DNA of 7,175 nt, taken from assembly GCA_031278835.1 (NCBI GenBank), contig JAITJP010000102.1, positions 1-7,175 on the forward strand, written 5' to 3'. Numbering within the stretch: the stretch's first letter is position 1; each line of letters begins with the position of its first letter. The notes under the pieces were generated by a model. It saw nothing but the letters and a program-made list of their open reading frames with translations. It had not been told where the DNA came from and did not search any database. The DNA is from Deltaproteobacteria bacterium. Its GTDB lineage: Bacteria > Desulfobacterota > Desulfarculia > Adiutricales > Adiutricaceae. Positions 1 to 4,594 of the stretch are shown piece after piece. A program made the position numbers and the translations under genes.

Positions 1-1
1 G

Positions 2-544
2 GAAAACGTTCCCGGCTCCACCATGCTCTCGGGCTTATTAATCACCGTTCACCTCCAAGAAATCACGCCCATACTTACGACCATGGTCCTAATCATGAGC
101 TATTGCGGCTCCATGGCCATGGAAGTGTCTTTCATGAAATGTGTCGGTGATTTTAAAACCCTAACTTTAATGGGCATAGCCCCCGAACGAGCTCTGGGGC
201 AGCCCAGGATGACGGCCGTTATCGTGTCCTTTCCCGGCTTAATGCTGGTCATAAACATTTGTTCGCTCATGGGGGCCTTTTGGGGTATTACCCAAGCCAT
301 TGATCTGCCCTTGGTTGAATACCTGGCCGACTTATTTTTGGCCCTGGAGCCTTACAAAATCGTCCTCCTCCTGGTTAAGGTTTTACTTACCAGCTCGGTT
401 TTGGCCTTTTATTGCGTTTACAACGCCTTTCAAATCGAAGTGGGCGCCTTTAAGCGCATGTCCGGCGTGACCAGAAGGGCCATGACCGAGGCTTTTTTCT
501 ACGGAACCCTGGCCGGGGTCTTGGTGACGGTCTTTTATGCCTAA
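2..544 (+). CDS. mlaE: MlaE/YrbE-type ABC transporter permease, 5'-truncated by the window edge
   Basis: Membrane permease of an MCE (Mla-type) phospholipid transporter; it sits in the inner membrane and links an ATPase to the periplasmic MCE ring. The frame is open from base 2, so the ATG at 23 is internal. About 180 codons are visible, against roughly 250-260 for full-length family members, so the N-terminus lies upstream. Counting from the ATG at 23, hydrophobic stretches lie at about residues 14-35, 63-90, 109-133 and 157-173. The segment from ITPILTTMVL through LTLMGIAPERAL follows the family pattern of a helix with a conserved Glu, then a short cytoplasmic helix, a Gly and a Pro-Arg (QPRM) before the next helix. 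The sequence is clearly divergent. Its stop overlaps an ATG at 537 by 8 nt. The family call is from remembered MlaE features; the family is fairly sure, the symbol less so. Confidence 0.82.
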   Translation, partial: ENVPGSTMLSGLLITVHLQEITPILTTMVLIMSYCGSMAMEVSFMKCVGDFKTLTLMGIAPERALGQPRMTAVIVSFPGLMLVINICSLMGAFWGITQAIDLPLVEYLADLFLALEPYKIVLLLVKVLLTSSVLAFYCVYNAFQIEVGAFKRMSGVTRRAMTEAFFYGTLAGVLVTVFYA

Positions 545-599
545 GACTACTTCCCAAAAACCTCAAAAGACCACTAAAACTCTAGACAATTTTAAATAA
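537..599 (+). CDS. 20-codon ORF overlapping the permease stop, in frame with the ATPase-like gene
   Basis: The ATG at 537 overlaps the permease TAA by 8 nt, a layout typical of translational coupling. The reading frame is Lys/Thr-rich (MPKTTSQKPQ...) and stops at TAA 597-599. The same frame then stays open without interruption from 600 to the end of the ATPase-like gene at 1394. It may be the original N-terminus of that gene, cut off by a nonsense change, or a short leader. On its own it is too short to be a confident gene. Confidence 0.3.
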   Translation: MPKTTSQKPQKTTKTLDNFK

Positions 600-605
600 A
601 TTGTC
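585..605. promoter_or_regulatory. 8-bp perfect inverted repeat spanning the in-frame TAA
   Basis: GACAATTT at 585-592 and AAATTGTC at 598-605 are exact reverse complements separated by five bases. The TAA at 597-599 straddles the loop and right arm. It could be an operator or an RNA hairpin just upstream of the ATPase-like gene. No run of T follows, so it is not a typical terminator. The arms are seen directly; the role is unknown. Confidence 0.4.
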
Positions 606-704
606 ACCAATGAACACCAAATATCTAGTCACCCGGCGGCTAATCTCAGGGCCCCTGACCCGGCCGAGCTTTTAGAAAAACTCCCCGGGGAATCTAGCCC
701 CGCG

Positions 705-1394
705 GTGGCCAGTCCAAAGGGCCCCGATCCCGCTGCCCAGGACCTGCCCTCGGTTTTTACTTGGCAAAATCTCTCGGTCCTTTCCAGCGATTCCAAAACC
801 AAGGACCTCCCTAATCTGGAAATCAAACCTGGCCAAGCCGTCCTGGTGCAAAGCCAAGATGACCAGATCCTTTCCTATCTGGCCCAATTGGCCTCCGGCC
901 AGTCGCCAACGGAAAAGGAGACCACCTGGTTTGGGCAAAAAAAACCCTCCATGGCGGCTTTTCAAGCGACCCTGAATTTTTTCCGCCAAATTACCCTGGT
1001 TTCCCAGGAAAATCAATTCCTGGCCAACGTCACCTTACTGGAGAGCTTGTGTTTAGAATTGGAGTATAATCAAGATTGTGGTTCGGCCAGGGCCAAGTCC
1101 AGGGCCCTGGAGACTTTGGAATCGCTGGGCTTGACCCCCCTAGCCGACCTCACCACCGAGCAATTAATCGGCCCGACCAAATACGTCGCCCATATGGCCA
1201 TGGCCCTTTCCAGACGGCCAAGTTTTTACGTTTTGGATAGACCCATGACCCTTTTTGGAGCCCAACTTTTTAACCGAGTCCTTTTGACCTTAAAAGAAAA
1301 GGCCCTGCCCAAGGGACCAGGCTTACTCATCCTAGGTCACCAGAATTCACCTTACCAAAACCGAGATTTTGACCAGGTGATTGGTCTGAAATAA
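705..1394 (+). CDS. Degenerate ABC transporter ATPase-like protein (MlaF position)
   Basis: Occupies the place of the MlaF ATPase next to the permease and retains the ABC fold order, but lacks nucleotide-hydrolysis residues. From the GTG at 705 (229 aa), the Walker A position (about 47-59, LVQSQDDQILSYL) has no GxxGxGK[ST]. A Q-loop Gln is at 101 (LVSQEN). The signature LSGGQ is replaced by LIGPT (154-158). Walker B reads SFYVLDRP (173-180), so the Asp is kept and the catalytic Glu is Arg179. The H-loop His is kept at 212 (LILGHQ). The stretch 154-180 aligns with canonical ABC proteins without a gap. The start is uncertain: the SD before GTG 705 is poor, and the frame is open back to 600 with protein-like codons (PDPAELLEKLPGESS). 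It may be a pseudo-ATPase that partners an active one encoded elsewhere, or a decaying gene. The ABC relationship is fairly sure; function is inference. Confidence 0.72.
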   Translation: MASPKGPDPAAQDLPSVFTWQNLSVLSSDSKTKDLPNLEIKPGQAVLVQSQDDQILSYLAQLASGQSPTEKETTWFGQKKPSMAAFQATLNFFRQITLVSQENQFLANVTLLESLCLELEYNQDCGSARAKSRALETLESLGLTPLADLTTEQLIGPTKYVAHMAMALSRRPSFYVLDRPMTLFGAQLFNRVLLTLKEKALPKGPGLLILGHQNSPYQNRDFDQVIGLK

Positions 1395-1528
1395 CCCCGG
1401 GCCAAGGAAAACGGTTAGGCCAGAAACAAAAATAAAAAAAACCTAACCAATCGAGCCCTGGCCAAGGGTTTTGTGTTGGCCCCACATTCACCAGGCCTTC
1501 TGGCCTGGCCGCGATTTACCGTAAAGGG

Positions 1529-1555
1529 CACCACTGGCTGGCAGGGTGTTTTTTT
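1529..1555 (+). terminator. Intrinsic terminator after the permease/ATPase-like genes
   Basis: CACC (1529-1532) and CTG (1534-1536) pair with CAG (1542-1544) and GGTG (1545-1548) around a five-base loop, with one bulged A. Seven T follow at once (1549-1555). It lies 135 bp after the ATPase-like stop and is the best candidate for the end of that transcript. Confidence 0.6.
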
Positions 1556-1790
1556 CAGCCCTTTCCATAAAACTTGCCGCCCGGCGCCTTTTATACAAAA
1601 CGGCCGCTAATGGGTCTACAAGCCCCTTAGAGCCCTTGGGCCCATATTCCCCCCAGTTCCGGGTGCCGAAGCCCGCCAGGGGCAAATTTAGCCCGTTTAC
1701 GGGCCCATTTTTGAGGGCTTTGAAGTCCAGGATTTATGATTGACCAATTCCCGGTCATGGCCACTTTCCAGCTGGGCTTTTTTTGACCAA

Positions 1791-1821
1791 GTCCGGTTAA
1801 GTAACCGGACGCATTTTTTTT
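1791..1821 (+). terminator. Second intrinsic terminator
   Basis: GTCCGGTTA (1791-1799) and TAACCGGAC (1802-1810) are exact reverse complements. They form a strong 8-9 bp stem, followed after three bases by eight T (1814-1821). A second stop to transcription arriving from the left, before the repeat array and the MCE gene. Confidence 0.65.
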
Positions 1822-1899
1822 CAAATAGCCTTTAACCAAGCTAACCAAGGGGTCCAAGGCGCCTCGTTTTTTTTATTGTTTGAGCCTTATTCACCTTTG

Positions 1900-1926
1900 C
1901 CAATCGAAAGGTCGATTGGGTAATTT
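1900..1926 (+). terminator. Terminator-like hairpin just before the repeat array
   Basis: CCAATCGA (1900-1907) and TCGATTGG (1912-1919) are exact reverse complements with a four-base loop. They are followed by GTAA and then a T-run near 1924-1929. It is weaker than the hairpin at 1791 because the stem is only half GC and the T-run is offset. Its right arm merges into a degraded copy of the 71-bp repeat. Confidence 0.4.
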
Positions 1927-1945
1927 TTTCATAATGTCCTTTCTT

Positions 1946-2266
1946 TAGGTGCGAACGGTTAGCCAAGAAACGACTTTACTTATTGACTAAGACTTTTTTC
2001 CCTAATAACCTTTCCCTAGGTGCGAACGGTTAACCAAAAAACGACTTTACTCATTGACTAAGACTTTTTTCCCTAATAACCTTTCTCTAGGCGCGAACGG
2101 TTAGCCAAGAAACGACTTTACTCATTGACTAAGACTTTTTTCCCTAATAACCTTTCTCTAGGCGCGAACGGTTAGCCAAAAAACGACTTTACTCATTGAC
2201 TAAAACTTTTTTCCCTAATAACCTTTCTCTAGGCGCGAACGGTTAGTCATGAAACTTCCTTACTCA
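1946..2266. repeat. Tandem array of 71-bp repeats running into the MCE gene start
   Basis: Four full units start at 1946, 2017, 2088 and 2159, each exactly 71 bp and differing by only a few bases. A fifth copy starts at 2230 and matches for about 37 bp (17 identical bases, then about 32 of 37), ending inside codon six of the MCE gene. A degraded unit with small gaps lies just upstream (about 1914-1945). 71 is not a multiple of three and frames are closed, so the array is not coding. Each full unit carries TTGACT (1983, 2054, 2125, 2196), a T-run and TAATAACCT. The close identity suggests recent expansion. Confidence 0.9.
1983..2220 (+). promoter_or_regulatory. Four iterated promoter-like motifs within the repeats
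   Basis: Each unit has TTGACT, one base off a sigma-70 -35 box. TAATAA follows 14 bp later (too close for a standard -10), and TAACCT follows at 17 bp spacing (a poor -10). The MCE gene needs a promoter after the upstream terminators, and these are the only candidates I see. The motifs are seen directly; promoter function is inference with low support. Confidence 0.3.
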
Positions 2267-3154
2267 ACGGCAGAAAAAATAGCCGGCTTTATCTTGTTTT
2301 GCTGCTTTACCTTTCTCCTGACGGTCATGATCTTGGTTGGCGTAGGGCGCGATTGGTTTCAAAGCTACACCGATTATTTCGTCCTTTACCACGAGGGCTA
2401 TGGGATTTTGCCTGGCGTCAAAATCAAGTTTCTCCAAATCGACATCGGCCGGGTCAAAAGTTTGGAGATCACCCCGACCAATAACGTCATTATGAGGTTA
2501 ATCGTTCAGAGTGAATACTCGCCAAAAATTAAGGGCGATAGTTTGGCCAATATCAAAAGCCCAACTCTCATTGGGAAGGAATACATAGAAATCTTGCCCG
2601 GCAGCGCCGATAGTTTGCCCATCCCGGACGGCGGCCAGATCCCGGCCGAGGATCCAACCACGGTCGATGATATCGTGGCCACCTTGCGACTGCGCGACAA
2701 GCTGACCCAGTTTGAAGAGATCATGGATAATTTGACTAGCCTTACCTATCAGCTCCAGGACTCCCAAGGGCCCATTTTGGGCACCATGGGCAATCTCCAG
2801 AGAATTTCCGGGCAGGTGGCTTCTGGCGAAGGCTTGGTAGGTCAGTTATTTACCCACGACGACGTCTACAATGAGATTTTAGCCTTACTCAAGGAACTTC
2901 GCGGGGTAAGCGAGAGCTTAAACGCCTCGGCCAGCTCCTTAAACCGCGATCTGCCCAACATGACCAATAAGATCGACCGAATCTTAAGCCAAATCGAATC
3001 GGGCACCACTTCCTTTCCCGAGGTGGCCAGGGGGGCCAGGGAAGGCTTACGGGACGTCAATCAAGTCCTCGATTCAGTTAAAAAGAATTTTTTGATCCGC
3101 GGCAATCTAACCCCGGACGTTCCCCCAGACTCCATAACTCTCCCAGCCCGGTAA
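2249..3154 (+). CDS. mlaD: MCE-domain protein, MlaD-like lipid-transport substrate-binding subunit
   Basis: Periplasmic subunit of an MCE lipid transporter, anchored in the inner membrane and expected to form a ring through which lipids pass. The 301-aa product has a short N-terminus, one hydrophobic anchor at about residues 11-33, then an MCE domain at about 40-125. MCE landmarks include YGILPGVKIKFLQIDIGRV, the IKGDSLANIKSPTLIGKEYI segment and a final PG...IPDGGQIP. Residues 130-280 are polar and probably helical or coiled, with a Pro-rich tail; this makes it longer than E. coli MlaD (about 183 aa). The ATG at 2249 sits inside a partial 71-bp repeat and has no good SD sequence. It is cut off from the upstream permease gene by two terminators and the repeat array, so it probably has its own promoter. 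Its partners are likely the permease upstream and the TPR protein downstream. Family certain; symbol tentative. Confidence 0.9.
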   Translation: MKLPYSTAEKIAGFILFCCFTFLLTVMILVGVGRDWFQSYTDYFVLYHEGYGILPGVKIKFLQIDIGRVKSLEITPTNNVIMRLIVQSEYSPKIKGDSLANIKSPTLIGKEYIEILPGSADSLPIPDGGQIPAEDPTTVDDIVATLRLRDKLTQFEEIMDNLTSLTYQLQDSQGPILGTMGNLQRISGQVASGEGLVGQLFTHDDVYNEILALLKELRGVSESLNASASSLNRDLPNMTNKIDRILSQIESGTTSFPEVARGAREGLRDVNQVLDSVKKNFLIRGNLTPDVPPDSITLPAR

Positions 3155-3185
3155 GGCCATAAACCATGACTTTGTTCATGGCCTT
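3153..3185 (+). promoter_or_regulatory. Two mutually exclusive hairpins after the MCE gene
   Basis: AAGGCCAT (3153-3160, starting in the stop codon) pairs exactly with ATGGCCTT (3178-3185). Alternatively CCATGA (3164-3169) pairs with TCATGG (3176-3181). Both use 3178-3181, so only one can form. No T-run follows, so it is not a standard terminator; it may be an RNA processing or stability element between the two genes. Confidence 0.35.
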
Positions 3186-3215
3186 GGGCTAAAGCTTATT
3201 TTAAAAAAAACCTTG

Positions 3216-3228
3216 GAAACGAAGTTTC
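3216..3228 (+). promoter_or_regulatory. Hairpin abutting the TPR gene start codon
   Basis: GAAAC (3216-3220) and GTTTC (3224-3228) form a five-bp stem with a GAA loop, and the ATG begins at the very next base. No strong SD is present; the weak purine-rich GGAAAC/CGAAG lies within the stem. It could limit ribosome access, but short stems of this kind also arise by chance. Confidence 0.3.
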
Positions 3229-4221
3229 ATGACCGTGTCGCCAAAATCCAAACCAGTTAAGGCCCCTCGGCCCTCGCCCTCCCTAGCCCTTTGGCTGGCG
3301 GTCATGCTCATGTCCTTGGGCTTGGCCCCCGGCTGCGGCGGCCCCATGCCGCCCGAAGATCCCTTTCACTTGGGCCAGGCCAAAGACGCCCTGGGGCGGG
3401 GTAACCATTGGTTTCAAAGGGGTTGCCCGGCCGAAGCCACTCGTTACTTTGAACTGGGCTTGGAACAAGCCAGACTGGCCGATGACGTGCCTTTAATCAT
3501 AAAATCATTAAACGCCAAGGGGGCCTCCCAAATTTCCCAAAACCAGCTTAACCAAGCGGCCCTTTCCCTTCAGCAAGCTCTCGAGCTCTCAATGGCCCAG
3601 GACCAAAACCCAGAGATAGACAGCGTTTTAGGCAACCTAGGCTTACTGGCCCTTAAAGCCAACCGCCCCCAGGACGCCATAGAGCTTTGGAACCGAGCCA
3701 TCGAAGAAGCCCAAAAAAAATCCCTTAACCCCCTCCTCTACCACTGCAACCTGGCCAGACTGGCCATGACCTCAGGCGATCAGGCCCAGTTTGAAGCCCA
3801 AACCGAGCTGGCCTTGGCCGAAACCCAAAACCCCAACGCCTCTGAATCGGCCCTGGCCGACGCCTTTAACCTGGCCGCTCTAAAGGTCCTGGCTGAAGGC
3901 AATGAGGTCCAGGCCGAAGTCTACCTAGCTCAAGCCCTGGCCCTGGATCGTAAAAACGAAAACCAGATTGGCATGGCCCAAGATCTGGAGACCCTGGCTG
4001 GAATACAAATCAAAACCGACCGGCCCCTTTTGGCCGCCGCCAGCCTCGACCGGGCCTTTTACCTCTGGACGGCCCTAAACGACAAAAAAGCCCAAGCCCG
4101 AGTCCTTACCGCCCTAGAGTCGCTTAGTAAAAGCACTGGCCACCCCAAAACCGTCCAAGCCTACCGCGACCTTCGCAACAAACCCAGCCTTTTTGACCCC
4201 ATAAACAGGCTTTGCCCATAG
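3229..4221 (+). CDS. TPR-repeat protein, probable exported lipoprotein
   Basis: 330 aa. The N-terminus is basic and Pro-rich (1-18), followed by a hydrophobic segment (19-33) and LAPGC with Cys36, which resembles a lipoprotein signal. The lipobox is atypical because Pro is at -2 and Ala at -3. The rest is Ala/Leu-rich helical repeats of about 34-40 residues at roughly 52-85, 88-121, 131-164, 167-200, 208-241, 248-281 and 287-315. These show TPR-like spacing and motifs such as GNLGLLALKANRPQDAIELW. TPR proteins bind other proteins, so this may be an envelope scaffold for the MCE system. It lies 74 bp after the MCE gene on the same strand and probably shares its transcript. Many MCE operons end with a different small auxiliary lipoprotein or MlaC, which is not seen here. 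TPR fold is likely, lipidation moderate, role inferred. Confidence 0.82.
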   Translation: MTVSPKSKPVKAPRPSPSLALWLAVMLMSLGLAPGCGGPMPPEDPFHLGQAKDALGRGNHWFQRGCPAEATRYFELGLEQARLADDVPLIIKSLNAKGASQISQNQLNQAALSLQQALELSMAQDQNPEIDSVLGNLGLLALKANRPQDAIELWNRAIEEAQKKSLNPLLYHCNLARLAMTSGDQAQFEAQTELALAETQNPNASESALADAFNLAALKVLAEGNEVQAEVYLAQALALDRKNENQIGMAQDLETLAGIQIKTDRPLLAAASLDRAFYLWTALNDKKAQARVLTALESLSKSTGHPKTVQAYRDLRNKPSLFDPINRLCP

Positions 4222-4483
4222 CCCTTGCGCTCAAAAAAAATAATCCACTCCGCCAAAAAAAACGCCCAAAGTTCACCGTGATAGCTCTCCCCAAAAATGA
4301 TCCCAGCAAAAAACGCTCATGATAAACTTTTATCAGCCCAGCCAATGATAGACTGGACAGCTTTCATAGAAAAAAGAGCTCAGCCCATGATCAATTAAGG
4401 CCCGACAAAGTTTTGCCGAGCCTTAAGCGATAAAAAATTATTTTTTACTTAAAAACGTTTTTACGGTACCGCGCTTACCCTTA
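4222..4483. other. Convergent intergenic spacer with a run of palindromes
   Basis: No gene is supported. The right half has four successive palindromes: the long imperfect hairpin 4395-4426 (listed as a terminator), TAAAAAAT/ATTTTTTA at 4431-4447, TAAAAACGTTTTTA at 4450-4463 and CGGTACCG at 4464-4471. The left half (4222-4390) is A-rich with a small GATAAA/TTTATC repeat at 4319-4332 and nothing else clear. Confidence 0.5.
4395..4447. terminator. Probable bidirectional terminator between converging genes
   Basis: TTAAGGC (4395-4401) pairs with GCCTTAA (4420-4426). Inside, CG and CAAA pair with TTTG and CG across single symmetric mismatches, so the whole 32 bases fold into one hairpin. An A-run and T-run follow (4432-4446). 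It lies after the TPR gene on + and after the large gene on -, so it could end both transcripts. The T-run is offset by 14 bases on the + strand. Confidence 0.45.
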
Positions 4484-4594
4484 TTACCACGGTAGTTTAG
4501 CCTTATACTTTCTACGATATCTGGCAACATCGTCCTGACTCTCGGACAACTCCTTTTCCAAGGCCTCAACCTTGGCACTCAAGGAAACCAGGGA
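4484..4594 (-). other. In-frame coding-like tail beyond the TAG of the large gene (coiled coil)
   Basis: After the TAG at 4595-4597 the same minus-strand frame continues for 36 sense codons and ends in tandem TAA TAA (4481-4486). The peptide (SLVSLSAKVEALEKELSESQ... ending AKLPW) has a perfect 4-3 heptad of L5, V9, L12, L16, S19, V23, Y26, Y30 and charged residues elsewhere, the signature of a coiled coil. It has no start codon of its own with an SD. It probably was, or still is, the C-terminus of the upstream protein, separated by a nonsense mutation or reached by readthrough. Confidence 0.6.

Larger units (their letters stand above)
1395..1945. other. Gene-free spacer rich in hairpins
   Basis: No convincing gene on either strand; the short frames here have odd composition and overlap inverted repeats. 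Besides the two terminators listed separately, the visible inverted repeats are: GGTTAGG/CCTAACC (1413-1419 with 1442-1448), CCCT/AGGG (1456-1459 with 1465-1468, followed by TTTT), CCAGGCC/GGCCTGG (1491-1497 with 1502-1508), and GCCCGT/ACGGGC (1691-1696 with 1699-1704, followed closely by a T-run). Homopolymer T-runs are frequent. It may hold decayed sequence or an RNA, but I see no recognisable RNA family. Confidence 0.5.

Noticed and set aside
610..675. ATG at 610 as the start of the ATPase-like gene
   Set aside because: It is in another frame and meets TAG after 21 codons.
1488..1857. Short frames on both strands of the hairpin-rich spacer
   Set aside because: They overlap each other and the terminators, lack SD sequences and have composition set by repeats.
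1946..2266. CRISPR array
   Set aside because: Units are 71 bp and nearly identical along their whole length with no variable spacers, so this is a plain tandem repeat.
4124..4345. Minus-strand frame over the TPR gene end
   Set aside because: Mostly antisense to the TPR gene and rich in Trp, Cys and Gly as expected from a shadow frame.
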